The position numbers and the translations under genes were made by a program. Positions 34,904 to 44,049 of a stretch of DNA of 64,000 nucleotides are shown in pieces. Where the stretch lies: NCBI RefSeq assembly GCF_964266745.1, contig NZ_CAXWGX010000001.1:558001-622000 (forward strand), written 5' to 3'. Within the stretch, counting starts at the first letter, position 1; each line of letters begins with the position of its first letter. Under the pieces are notes generated by a model that worked only from the letters and a program-made list of their open reading frames with translations, was not told the origin of the DNA and did not search any database. This stretch comes from Propionicimonas sp020161015. Lineage in GTDB: Bacteria; Actinomycetota; Actinomycetes; Propionibacteriales; Propionibacteriaceae.

Positions 34904-36139
34904 ATGCCGTCCACCACCGGGGCCAGCGTCACCGCGGCCGCCGCCGATCGTTGCCTGGACCAGGGTGAGGGCGTGCTCCGGCTCGCGCCGACTTGGGTTC
35001 CCCGCGTGTTCTCCACGCCGGGACGCCGCCTGCGCCTGCACCCTGACGACTACTACGCGTTCGGCAAGGACCGTGGCGGGATCGACGAGCGGTGGCTGGC
35101 GTCCCCGATCCGGGCCGACAACGGGCCTGCCGCCGGGGAGTTCGAGGGACTCAGCCTCGTGGTCGGTCCCGATGGCGGCCTCCTCCCGTTCGACCAGGTG
35201 ATCGACCACCTCGGCGCGGCCCTGGTCGGGGAGCGGATCTGGCGGGCGCACGGCACGTGGCCGGTCTTCGCGAAGTTCTTCGACAACGAGCAGGCGCTCC
35301 CCTTCCACGTCCACCACCGCGACGAGCACGCGCTGCCCCTGGGCAAGGTCTCCAAGCCGGAGGCCTACTACTACGCGCCGCAGATGAACAACCACCTCGC
35401 CGCGCAGCCGGTATCGTTCCTCGGCCTGCAACCGGGCGTCACCCGGGAGCAGGTGCGCGAGCGGCTCGTCGCCTTCAGCCGCGGCGGCGACAACCGGATC
35501 ACCGACCTCTCCTTCGGGTACCGAACCGAGCTGGGCACGGGCTGGGACGTGCCGGCCGGAGTCCTGCACGCCCCGGCGAGCGCCTGCACGTACGAGCCGC
35601 AGGCGGCCTCCGACGTGCTGTGCATGTGCGAGTCGTGGAGCAACAACCGCGAGGTTCCCGACGAGCTGCTGTGGAAGGACGCCCCGGCGGACCGCGTGGG
35701 CGACCTCGACTACATCCTCGACCTGATCGACTGGGAGCGGAACACCGATCCGGCGTTCGCCGAGAACCGCCGGCTGGTCCCGTTCGAGACCGCGGAGTCG
35801 GCGGCAGACGCCCATCCGGGCTACACCGAGCGGTGGATCGTCCACAAGTCGCCCGCATTCAGCGCCACCGAGCTCGTCGTCCGGCCGGGAGCGGCCGTCA
35901 CCCTCACCAACACGGACGCCTACGGGGCGATCGTCATCCAGGGACACGGGACCTTCGGCGCGCACGACGCTGCCGCGTCCACGCTGATCCGCTTCGGCGA
36001 CCTGACCGAGGACGAGTTCTTCGTCTCCGAGGAGGCCGCACGCCGGGGCGTCCGCGTCACCAACCGCAGCACGGTCGAACCCCTCGTCCTGCTGAAGCAC
36101 TTCGGGCCGGGCAACGCCGCCCTCGAAGCCCTGGGCTGA
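34904..36139 (+). CDS. Phosphomannose isomerase-like double-cupin protein
   Basis: 411 residues, with GAGGA before ATG 34904. FHVHHRDEHA (135-144) followed by GKVSKPEAYYY corresponds to the QVHPDDEYA...GKTEMWYV zinc site of type I phosphomannose isomerase, and WDVPAGVLHAP to the vPAGTxHA motif; a second cupin follows (VVRPGAAVTLTNTDAYGAIVIQGHGTF). Longer than most PMI-like cupins, with divergent ends, so a ketose/aldose isomerase for another sugar is possible. It is in the same unit as the DeoR gene that faces the importer-aldolase-kinase operon, suggesting it prepares the imported sugar for phosphorylation. Confidence 0.65.
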   Translation: MPSTTGASVTAAAADRCLDQGEGVLRLAPTWVPRVFSTPGRRLRLHPDDYYAFGKDRGGIDERWLASPIRADNGPAAGEFEGLSLVVGPDGGLLPFDQVIDHLGAALVGERIWRAHGTWPVFAKFFDNEQALPFHVHHRDEHALPLGKVSKPEAYYYAPQMNNHLAAQPVSFLGLQPGVTREQVRERLVAFSRGGDNRITDLSFGYRTELGTGWDVPAGVLHAPASACTYEPQAASDVLCMCESWSNNREVPDELLWKDAPADRVGDLDYILDLIDWERNTDPAFAENRRLVPFETAESAADAHPGYTERWIVHKSPAFSATELVVRPGAAVTLTNTDAYGAIVIQGHGTFGAHDAAASTLIRFGDLTEDEFFVSEEAARRGVRVTNRSTVEPLVLLKHFGPGNAALEALG

Positions 36140-36141
36140 AC

Positions 36142-36162
36142 GGGGGCCTCCACGGCCCCTTT
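36142..36162. terminator. Intrinsic terminator between convergent genes
   Basis: GGGGCC-tccac-GGCCCC followed by TTTC on the plus strand, in the 28-base gap between the cupin and beta-helix genes. It could serve both directions. Confidence 0.6.
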
Positions 36163-36167
36163 CTGCG

Positions 36168-38078
36168 TCAGGGCACCGCGGGGTAGTCGACCACCGTGAC
36201 CGGGGTGCTGGGGTTGGCGATGGTCGAGGAGCCTCCCGTGCCGTTGACGACGTGGGTGATCCCGCCCTTCCCCTTGGCGGGGTCGAGGAAGATCGTGAGC
36301 AGGTTGTGCAGGCTCCCCGGAGCGAGCGTGGCGGGGACCTCGAAGGCGTTCTCGGCGAAGATGTCCACGCCCTGGTTGAAGAAGCTGTAGCTGCCCATCC
36401 CGTAGCCGTTGAACCTCGTCACCGAGTCGGCGACCTTGAGCGCGGACCAGCCGTTGACGCCGGGGGCCTGCATCCAGGCCTTCTGGCTGGGCGGGTCGTA
36501 GGCCAGCTCGTTCTGGAACAGGACGACCACACCGTCGTTGCCGTTCCAGATGACGTTGTGCTGCTGGTAGTGCTCGACGAAGAAGCCTGTGGCGGTCACG
36601 TGGTCGCCGTTGACGACCACGCCGTTCTTCGCCGTGTTGATCTTCCAGCCGACCGTGCCGGCGTTCCCGTGGTCGGCCCGCCAGGCCCAGATGTCGTCGA
36701 GGATGACGTGGTCGCTGTTCACCTCGAGGCTGACGTCGGCCTTGCCGACGTGGGGGCCGCCGATCCTGAAGAACACGTCCTGCAGGGCGGTCGGGTTGGC
36801 GGGATCGCTGTTGTGGTTGCGACCGGACTTCTTGCCGATGCGCAGCAGGACGGGCGAGTTCTTCGTCCCCGCATCGATGGTGATGCCCGCGATGTCCACG
36901 CCCTCGACGTCGGCGACCTCCATCACCACCGCGCCGTTGACGGCGGTCAGCGCCGGCAGCCCGATGCCCAGGACGATCGTGTCCGCCCGCTTGACGGTGA
37001 TCGTCCGGCCGATGTCGTACACCCCGGGCGTCAGGAGCAGGTTCCTGCCCCGCGACAGCTGGTTGTTGATCGCCTGCACCGAGTCCGTCGGCCTGGCGAT
37101 GAAGAACGTCGAGAGCGGGATCGAGCGGCCCGGGGTCGGGCCGTCGTCCCACGACGCGCCCGAGGAGTTCACGCGGGCAGCGGGGACGAAGACCTGGTAG
37201 GTGCCTGCCGCATCGACGTACAGGTAGGGCTTCTCCCTGCTTGCCGGCGTCCTGGCCAGGGTGGTGTAGGGGCCGCAGCCACCCGGGACCGCGGGGAAGC
37301 ACTCGTCCGGGGCGCCGACGACGCCGGAGAAGACCTGGTTCCAGACGCCGTTCGACCAGCCACCGACGTTGCTGTTCCGGACGATGTACTGCTGCTGGGA
37401 GCCGTTGATGACGAATCCGGTCTTCGAGTCGGCGATGAAGCCCCCGCTGGCGTACTGGGGGCCGTCGGTGCAGTAGTCCATCAGGGTCAGGTTGCCGCCG
37501 GTGACGTTGACCCGTCGCATGGGTGAGGCCTGCGACGCGGCCCAGAAGTTGGCAGAGCTCCGGCAGCCGTCGAGACCCATCACGTTGATGGTGAGGTTCG
37601 ACACCGTGCGCCAGAAGTTGTCCAGCGCGATGCATCCGGACGCGGCGCGGCACCGGTTGTAGACGTCGACGTGGCCGTTGATGGTGACATCGGTCGGATT
37701 GAGGCCCAGCCCGGCCACCTCCGTGTAGTAGCCCACCTGGATGATGAGCGGCTCGGCGGCCGAGCCGTACGTGCCCGGCCTGAACAGCAACGCGTACCGG
37801 TCCGTACCCATCTCGTTGTCGACCTGCCGGTCACGGACGGCGTCCACCGCGGCCTGGATCTGGCTCACCGGCATGCTCGGGTCGAAGACCATCACGTTGG
37901 GCCCGAAGGACGGTTGCGCTCCGCCGATCGGGGCTGCCGGAGCGGCAGGGGCCGCGTCCGCGGACCCGACCGAGGGTGCGGCCGTGAGCACCACGCTGAG
38001 GCAGAGGACGGCGACGAGCACGCGGCGAAGAGACGCGGCGGGGGACGGGCTCGGAACGTACGGGACGGGGCGCTTCAT
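36168..38078 (-). CDS. Secreted tandem beta-helix protein (GH55-like fold)
   Basis: 636 residues from ATG 38078. A Sec signal peptide spans about 1-43 (basic start, VLVAVLCLSVVLTAAPSVGSADAA). Two beta-helix halves are visible, each opening with a helix and entry strand: SQIQAAVDAVRDRQ with LLFRPGTYGSAAEPLIIQVGYYTEVAGLG, and DSVQAINNQLSRGRNLLLTPGVYDIGRTITVKRADTIVLGIG. This tandem layout and the GYYTEVAGLG and ADTIVLGIGLPAL turns resemble GH55 and related actinobacterial proteins often misnamed adenylyl cyclase. Extracellular polysaccharide degradation is likely; substrate unknown. Confidence 0.7.
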   Translation of the reverse strand: MKRPVPYVPSPSPAASLRRVLVAVLCLSVVLTAAPSVGSADAAPAAPAAPIGGAQPSFGPNVMVFDPSMPVSQIQAAVDAVRDRQVDNEMGTDRYALLFRPGTYGSAAEPLIIQVGYYTEVAGLGLNPTDVTINGHVDVYNRCRAASGCIALDNFWRTVSNLTINVMGLDGCRSSANFWAASQASPMRRVNVTGGNLTLMDYCTDGPQYASGGFIADSKTGFVINGSQQQYIVRNSNVGGWSNGVWNQVFSGVVGAPDECFPAVPGGCGPYTTLARTPASREKPYLYVDAAGTYQVFVPAARVNSSGASWDDGPTPGRSIPLSTFFIARPTDSVQAINNQLSRGRNLLLTPGVYDIGRTITVKRADTIVLGIGLPALTAVNGAVVMEVADVEGVDIAGITIDAGTKNSPVLLRIGKKSGRNHNSDPANPTALQDVFFRIGGPHVGKADVSLEVNSDHVILDDIWAWRADHGNAGTVGWKINTAKNGVVVNGDHVTATGFFVEHYQQHNVIWNGNDGVVVLFQNELAYDPPSQKAWMQAPGVNGWSALKVADSVTRFNGYGMGSYSFFNQGVDIFAENAFEVPATLAPGSLHNLLTIFLDPAKGKGGITHVVNGTGGSSTIANPSTPVTVVDYPAVP

Positions 38079-38252
38079 TGGGCTCAACCTTCCGGTGACG
38101 AACGGCACGGAGGCCGCGATCTGCCCTCATCGGACACCCCACACTGCGGCGGGTCAATGGGGACTGCTGCCGCCACGGCCCCCGCGTCCCCTGCGACTCC
38201 TGCCGGTGTCGCGGTCGGCCCGATCCCTGATCGGCGCCGCGAGCCGCGTCGG

Positions 38253-39557
38253 TCAGGCGACCGGGGCGCCGGGGGCGAGGACGGGCAGCCGCCGCTCGGC
38301 GGCGAGACGGATCAGCATGCCCACGACCGCACCGATGATCGCCGGCACCGTCGCCGCCGGCCCGGCCGTGACGGTGAGCAGCACACCGATGAGCACGCCG
38401 GTGAACGGGAAGCGCATGCCGGCGGACGTGGCGGCGGCGATGGCGGCCGCCACCAGCGCCGTGCTCGCGCCCTGCCCGACGAGCGGGGAGGCCATCGCCG
38501 CGAGGATGGTGCCGATGGCGATGGCGGGGAACATCGGACCGCCCCGGAACCCGCCGCCCATGCATGCTGCGTAGGCGATCAGCTTGGCCACCAGCACGAC
38601 GATGCCGGTGCCGAACGCGGTCAGCCCGAGGTACTCCGTCATCGCGGTCTGCCCGGAGAACAGCACCAGTTCGTACGACCTCCCCGTGAGGGCGGTGGCC
38701 GCGAGCGCGCACAGCCCGGTGACCCCGGCGGCCAGCAGGATCGTGGGCAGCGGCGAGCGCCGGGCGAAGCCCTCCACCCGCAGCGCGCCGAGCCGGGCGA
38801 GAATCGCCAGCGCGGCCACCGCGATCGCCAGCGGAGTTGCGACGGCCAGGTCGACCAGCCGGACGTTCGGGTAGGCGGCGAGGGCGGGCAGCGCCATCTG
38901 GGTGGCGCCCAGTCCCGCCCACTGGCCCAGACCGACCTGAAGAACGTAGCTGGCGCCCAGCCCGACCAGGGACGGCAGCAGGATCACCGGCGAGGCCATC
39001 GTGGCGCCGGCGGCGAGGGCGACCTCGAGCATGAGGATCGAGGTGATCAGCGGGTTTCCGAACAGCGCCCCCGCAGCGGCCATCGCGCCGACGATCATCA
39101 TCACCTGCCGGCCAACCGGCTGGTTGGCCCGGAACGCGAGAGCGCCCGCCGCCGTGCCCACGGCCAGCAACGGGGCCTCCGGGCCCAGCACCGCGCCGAA
39201 GGACAGGCTGGCGAGGGCCGCAGCGAGCGCCGAGACGAGCTCCCGCGGACCCACGTCGAGGGACAACCCGACCAGGGGCGAGTGCCCGCCGTGGCCCGGC
39301 AGCCGGAACGTGGCGAAGGTCAGCAGCGCCCCGACCACCGGCAACAGCAGGACCATCCACCACGGCGCCTCGGTGAAGCCGGCATAGCCGGGCAGGACAT
39401 GCCAGATCCAGTGAGTCACCTCGTGCTGCAGCGCGACGTAGGCGTAGGCTGCGGCGCCCGCCAGGACTCCCACGCCCAGGGCCAGCGCGCACAGGCGCGT
39501 GGTCATGGCCAGCGGGACGGCGCCCGCCACCGTCGGGGGAGTCGCTCGTGTGGCCAT
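38253..39557 (-). CDS. ClC-family chloride channel/transporter
   Basis: 434 residues from ATG 39557 with AAGGAGG upstream. ClC selectivity-filter regions can be made out: SFGAVLGPEAPLLAVG (the GxEGP-type helix N-terminal motif with Glu), and ACMGGGFRGGPMFPAIAIG (GGxxGPxxxPA-type). About ten to twelve helices. The GxEGP motif is altered to GPEAP, keeping the gating Glu. May be a chloride or fluoride transporter. Confidence 0.87.
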   Translation of the reverse strand: MATRATPPTVAGAVPLAMTTRLCALALGVGVLAGAAAYAYVALQHEVTHWIWHVLPGYAGFTEAPWWMVLLLPVVGALLTFATFRLPGHGGHSPLVGLSLDVGPRELVSALAAALASLSFGAVLGPEAPLLAVGTAAGALAFRANQPVGRQVMMIVGAMAAAGALFGNPLITSILMLEVALAAGATMASPVILLPSLVGLGASYVLQVGLGQWAGLGATQMALPALAAYPNVRLVDLAVATPLAIAVAALAILARLGALRVEGFARRSPLPTILLAAGVTGLCALAATALTGRSYELVLFSGQTAMTEYLGLTAFGTGIVVLVAKLIAYAACMGGGFRGGPMFPAIAIGTILAAMASPLVGQGASTALVAAAIAAATSAGMRFPFTGVLIGVLLTVTAGPAATVPAIIGAVVGMLIRLAAERRLPVLAPGAPVA

Positions 39558-39666
39558 CGGTCCTCCTTCGTGTGGCCCGAAGATATCGCCCCCCGGCCAC
39601 CGCCTTGGTGGGTCGACAACCGTTTCCGGACCGACGAGACCTCGCGTCGCGTCGCCGTCGGCACTC

Positions 39667-40977
39667 CTACGTGCTCCCCGCACGCTCCGGTCGGGTCGGC
39701 CGGTCAGGGGCCGGGACGCCCTCGACAGGAGCGACCCCCATGATGTCGGCGGCCGTTCGGCCGTTGCGGAGCAGCCGGGCCATGGCCTCGACGGAGGGCT
39801 GGGCGTGGGTGAAGAAGCGGTAGTAGCCGGCGCACAGGTAGTTCAGGCCCGGCTCACCGGCGGCGGTGGTTGCGAACCTGTCCTTCGGGCAACCACCGTG
39901 GCAGGCCCAGCGGACCGGGCACTCCACACACTGCCCGGGCAGCGACGTCCGCTTGCCCCGCCCGAACGCCTGCTGCTGCGGAAGGGCGAGGAGTTCGGAG
40001 AAGGGCGACTCGGAGACGTTGCCCAGACGGTAGTCCGGCTCGACGTAGTGGTCGCAGGAGTACACGTCGCCGTTGTGCTCCATCGCCACCGCGCGCCCGC
40101 ACTCCGGGGAATGGACGCACAGCGTGTACTGCCCGAACACGGCACCCAGCATCACGTCGAAGTGCTGGACGAAGACCTCGCCGACATCGCGGCGGATCCA
40201 CTCGTCGAAGATCGCACAGAGGAACTCACCCCACGCCTCCGGCGCGACGGTCCGCGACGTGGTCCCGCTGCCCGACTGCCGGTAGAGGACGGAGTTGCCG
40301 TGCTCGTCGCGATATCCGCGCTCGGCGTCCGCGTCGCAGCCGGGTTCGACCCGCTCCACGATCGGGATGAACTGCAGGTAGCGCGCACCCAGCTCGTCGC
40401 GGAAGTGACGGTAGACGTCCAGCGGGTGGGCCGCGTTGCCCGCGTGCACGGTGCACAGGATGTTGGTCTCGACGTCGTGACGGCGCAGGACGTCCCAGCC
40501 GCGACGGACCTGGCTGTAGCTGCCCCGCCCGGCCTTGTTCACCCGGTACCTGTCGTGGAGGTGCGCCGGGCCGTCGACCGACAGCCCGACCAGGAAACGG
40601 TTGGCGGCAAGGAACTCGCCCCACGCGTCGTCCAGGAGGGTGCCGTTGGTCTGGATCGTCTGGCTCACCCGCTGGCCCGGACGCCGGTGCCGCTCGGCGA
40701 GCCGGACCGCCTCCTCGAAGAACTCGAGCCCCCGCAGCGTGGGCTCGCCGCCCTGCCAGCTGATGGTCACTTCCCCGTCGGGTTGGGACGCCAGGTAGTC
40801 GTGCACGAAGCGGTCGAGAGTGCCGGACGTCATCCGCTGGGACTCGTGGCCCCACAACACCTCCTTGGAGAGGAAGAAGCAGTACGAGCAGTCCAGGTTG
40901 CACGCGGCGCCGGTCGGCTTGGCGATCACGGAGAAGGGCAGGCGCAGGCCCTCGCGCGCGGTGGACTGGTTCGTCAT
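39667..40977 (-). CDS. Anaerobic sulfatase-maturating enzyme (radical SAM, SPASM)
   Basis: 436 residues from ATG 40977. The radical SAM cluster is CNLDCSYCFF (Cys26, Cys30, Cys33), followed by ISWQGGEPTL and VGLSVDGPAHLHDRYR. The C-terminal SPASM auxiliary-cluster cysteines are seen in CVHSPECG, VYSCDHYVEPDYRLGN and CVECPVRWACHGGCPKDR. anSME converts the active-site Cys or Ser of a sulfatase to formylglycine without oxygen. A Cys-type arylsulfatase is encoded 4 kb away and is the likely client. Confidence 0.9.
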   Translation of the reverse strand: MTNQSTAREGLRLPFSVIAKPTGAACNLDCSYCFFLSKEVLWGHESQRMTSGTLDRFVHDYLASQPDGEVTISWQGGEPTLRGLEFFEEAVRLAERHRRPGQRVSQTIQTNGTLLDDAWGEFLAANRFLVGLSVDGPAHLHDRYRVNKAGRGSYSQVRRGWDVLRRHDVETNILCTVHAGNAAHPLDVYRHFRDELGARYLQFIPIVERVEPGCDADAERGYRDEHGNSVLYRQSGSGTTSRTVAPEAWGEFLCAIFDEWIRRDVGEVFVQHFDVMLGAVFGQYTLCVHSPECGRAVAMEHNGDVYSCDHYVEPDYRLGNVSESPFSELLALPQQQAFGRGKRTSLPGQCVECPVRWACHGGCPKDRFATTAAGEPGLNYLCAGYYRFFTHAQPSVEAMARLLRNGRTAADIMGVAPVEGVPAPDRPTRPERAGST

Positions 40978-41143
40978 CTCAGCCTCCTCGGTGGTCTGGA
41001 AGTGCGGCCGCACGGGCTGATGTGGCCATCATCAAGGTGCCCGCAGCCCCGGTCAACCGGTGCCGCCGCCCACTCCGGCACCCGAACGACGCGCACGAGC
41101 GTCCCGCCGTGTCTGGATGACCACTTCGGGTTAGGGTTCTGCC

Positions 41144-42877
41144 ATGGCCGAGGGCGGTCCGGCGTCACGGCGGCTCCTCGCAGCCGCGAGGAACGTCCTG
41201 CCCGCGCGCCTTCTGCCCGGCGTGACCCGTCGGAACCTGGCCCGGGAGTTGCTCGCGGGGGTCAGCCTGATCGCAATCGCCGTCCCCCTGAACGTCGGCT
41301 ACGCGCAGATCGCGGGGCTGCCGGCCACGGCGGGCCTGTACGCGCTGGTGGTGCCGACCCTGGTCTACGTGTTCCTGGTGTCCTCTCGACAGCTCGTCGC
41401 CTCGCCGGACGCCGCGGCGTCGGCGCTGGTGTTCTCCTCGTTGCTCGCCCTGGGCGCCAGCGAGGGCAATCTGCTGGTGCTGGCCTCCGCGCAGGCCATT
41501 GTCGGAGGACTGATCCTGCTGGCGGCCGGCCTGCTCCGCCTCGGGTTCCTGGCCGACTTCCTGTCGCGTCCCATCCTGATCGGGTTCGTCTCCGGTCTCG
41601 CCGCGGAGATCCTGGTGAGCCAGGTCGCCAAGATGCTCGGCGTGTCCCTCGGGCACGAGCTCGGGTTCTTCGAGAAGCTCCTGGCGCTCGTGACGCTCGT
41701 CCCGCGGGCCGATCCGTGGTCGACGGCCGTCGGGGCGTTCGCGCTCGCCCTGCTGCTCGTCGGCCGGCGGTTCCTGCCCCGGGTGCCGTGGGCGCTGGCG
41801 GCGATCCTCGTGTGCACCGCGGCCTCGGCCTGGCTGGAGCTGCCCGCGCGCGGCGTGGCCGTCCTCGGCGCGGTGCAGGCCGGACCGCCGGTGTTCGCGG
41901 TGCCCCTCCTGTCGTGGCGGGCCTGGCTGTCGCTGGTGCCCTCGGCCATCGCCCTCGCCATGGTGGCGATGGCGGAGGGACTCCTGCTGGCACGGTCCTA
42001 CGGGGAGCGGAACGGCTACCCCACCCGACCGAACCAGGACCTTGTCGCGTTGGGGCTGGCCAACATCACGGCCGGCTTCAGCTCCTCGTACAGTGTCGGG
42101 GCATCCGGGTCGCGCACCGCCGCGATGGACGCCGCCGGCTCGCGGACGCAGCTGCCCGGCGTCGTCCTGGCCGTCGGGTCGTTCCTGCTGCTGGTCGCCG
42201 GGACGGGCCTGCTGGCCAGCATCCCGTCCCCCGCGATCGGCGCGATCGTCGCGGTCGCCGTGTGGGGGCTCCTCGGCGTCGACGAGTACCGGCTGCTCTG
42301 GCGTGAGTCCCGCTCGGAGTTCGGCGTGGCGGTCGTCTGCGCGCTCGGCGTGCTGGTGGTCGGCGCCATCGGCGGCATCCTGATCGCCTTCGTCCTCTCC
42401 CTGGTGAACCTGGCGCGGCGCGCCGCCAACCCGCCGGTCGACGTCCTCGTCGGGCCGGACGACCCGCACATCTCGCTCACCGACGCCGCCGGAGCGGGCA
42501 CCCAGACGGCCCCCGGCGTGATCGTCCTCCGGTTTGCGGCCCCGGTGTTCTTCGCCAACGGCAACCTGCTCCTCCAGCGCGCCAAGGAGGTGGTCACCGG
42601 CGCCCCCGCGCCCGTGCGTGCGCTCGTGCTGGACCTCGAGGGAGTCACGGACATCGACGTGACCGGGGCCGGCAGTCTCCGGCTGCTGCGGAGCTGGCTG
42701 GCCGACCGGGGCGTCGATCTGGCCTACACCCGGGTTCGGGCGGACCTGGCCACCCGGCTGAAGCTGTTCGAGCTGTGGAGCGGTACGGCGGTCCTCGCCA
42801 CCAACCGGGAGGCCGTTGCGCGCTACGCGGACACCGCCCGCGACGGGGCGGACGCACAGGAAGGAGACGACCGATGA
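41144..42877 (+). CDS. SulP-family anion transporter with STAS domain
   Basis: 577 residues. The SulP signature region reads AGVSLIAIAVPLNVGYAQIAGLPATAGLYALVVPTLVYVF; ten to fourteen helices to about residue 430; the C-terminal STAS domain ends with VRALVLDLEGVTDIDVTGAGSLRLLRSWL. Substrate may be sulfate or bicarbonate; nearby sulfatase genes make sulfate attractive. The stop overlaps the next start (ATGA), so the two are coupled. Confidence 0.9.
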   Translation: MAEGGPASRRLLAAARNVLPARLLPGVTRRNLARELLAGVSLIAIAVPLNVGYAQIAGLPATAGLYALVVPTLVYVFLVSSRQLVASPDAAASALVFSSLLALGASEGNLLVLASAQAIVGGLILLAAGLLRLGFLADFLSRPILIGFVSGLAAEILVSQVAKMLGVSLGHELGFFEKLLALVTLVPRADPWSTAVGAFALALLLVGRRFLPRVPWALAAILVCTAASAWLELPARGVAVLGAVQAGPPVFAVPLLSWRAWLSLVPSAIALAMVAMAEGLLLARSYGERNGYPTRPNQDLVALGLANITAGFSSSYSVGASGSRTAAMDAAGSRTQLPGVVLAVGSFLLLVAGTGLLASIPSPAIGAIVAVAVWGLLGVDEYRLLWRESRSEFGVAVVCALGVLVVGAIGGILIAFVLSLVNLARRAANPPVDVLVGPDDPHISLTDAAGAGTQTAPGVIVLRFAAPVFFANGNLLLQRAKEVVTGAPAPVRALVLDLEGVTDIDVTGAGSLRLLRSWLADRGVDLAYTRVRADLATRLKLFELWSGTAVLATNREAVARYADTARDGADAQEGDDR

Positions 42878-44016
42878 ACCCGGACGACGAACCGAAGTCG
42901 GACGACGCAGCCCTGACGCGGACGGGCTCTCCGCTGGCCGTCCTCGCCCGGCTGACGAACCCGCTCACCTGGGCCTTCGCGGGAACGATCGGAGTCCTCC
43001 TCGGGCTCGCGATCGGGAGCGCAGCGGCGTCGTTGAGCGCGATCTTCCTGACGGTCGTGATAGCGCTCTTCCTCGCCCTGGCCCTCGACCCACTGGTCCG
43101 TCGGCTCCAGGGACGCGGATACACCCGTGGGCGCAGCATCGGCCTGACCTTCGCCGGGCTGGCGGTGATCGTCGTCACCGTCCTGGCCTTCGTCGTACCC
43201 GCGACGGTGGAGCAGGTGGTCGCGTTCGCCCAGGCCGTGCCCGGCTACATCGCCGGCATCCAGCAGGCGCCGTGGTTCCAGAGCCTCACCGGCTCGGTCG
43301 GCGGACGAACCGCGTACACCAGCACCCTGGCCCAGCTCGGGAGCTGGCTCGCCGACCCCGCGCACCTGCTCGCGGTCGGCACCGGCATCCTGTCGCTCGG
43401 CTCCGGCCTGATCAACGGCGTGTCCGGCACCATGATCGTGCTCGTCCTCACCCTGTACTTCCTCGGCTCGCTCGACGGCATGAAGCAGGCGCTCTACCGG
43501 CTCCTGCCGGCCTACCGCCGCGACAAGGCCGCAGAGGTGACCGAGCGGATCACGTCCGCTGTGGGCGCGTTCATCGGTGGCGGCCTCCAGCTGTCCTCGC
43601 TCAACGCAGCATTCTCGTTCCTGCTCCTGATGATTCTCGGCGCGCCCTATGCGGTGATGCTCGCCTTCACCTCATTCCTGATCACGCTCATCCCGATGAT
43701 CGGCTCGGTCCTGTTCTGGGTGATCGGCACGGCCGTGTGCCTGCTGAACTCGTGGACGACCGCGATCATCTTCGCCGTCGCCTACTTCGCCTACATGCAG
43801 GTCGAGGCCTACGTGATCACGCCAAGGATCATGAACAAGGCGGTGGAGGTGCCCGGGCCACTCGTGCTGATCGGCGCCATGGTGGGGGCGACCCTTCTCG
43901 GCCTGCTCGGAGCGCTCGTCGCCGTCCCCCTCACCGCCTCGCTGCTGATCCTTCTGAACACCCTGTTCATCCCCCGCCAGGACGCGAGGACCGCACCGCC
44001 GGCGACGGGTTCCTAG
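42874..44016 (+). CDS. AI-2E family transporter
   Basis: 380 residues from ATG 42874, with AAGGAG upstream and ATGA overlap with the SulP gene. Typical AI-2E (PF01594) topology: two N-terminal helices with FLTVVIALFLALALDPLVRRLQGRG, a long amphipathic middle, then FTSFLITLIPMIGSVLFWVIG, QVEAYVITPRIMNKAVEVPGPLVLIGAMVGATLLGLLGALVAVPL. Members include sodium/proton antiporters and possible small-molecule exporters; a specific role is not supported here. Confidence 0.88.
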   Translation: MNPDDEPKSDDAALTRTGSPLAVLARLTNPLTWAFAGTIGVLLGLAIGSAAASLSAIFLTVVIALFLALALDPLVRRLQGRGYTRGRSIGLTFAGLAVIVVTVLAFVVPATVEQVVAFAQAVPGYIAGIQQAPWFQSLTGSVGGRTAYTSTLAQLGSWLADPAHLLAVGTGILSLGSGLINGVSGTMIVLVLTLYFLGSLDGMKQALYRLLPAYRRDKAAEVTERITSAVGAFIGGGLQLSSLNAAFSFLLLMILGAPYAVMLAFTSFLITLIPMIGSVLFWVIGTAVCLLNSWTTAIIFAVAYFAYMQVEAYVITPRIMNKAVEVPGPLVLIGAMVGATLLGLLGALVAVPLTASLLILLNTLFIPRQDARTAPPATGS

Positions 44017-44049
44017 CCCCGCGGGTATCCCCCTTCACGTGCTCGCCGT

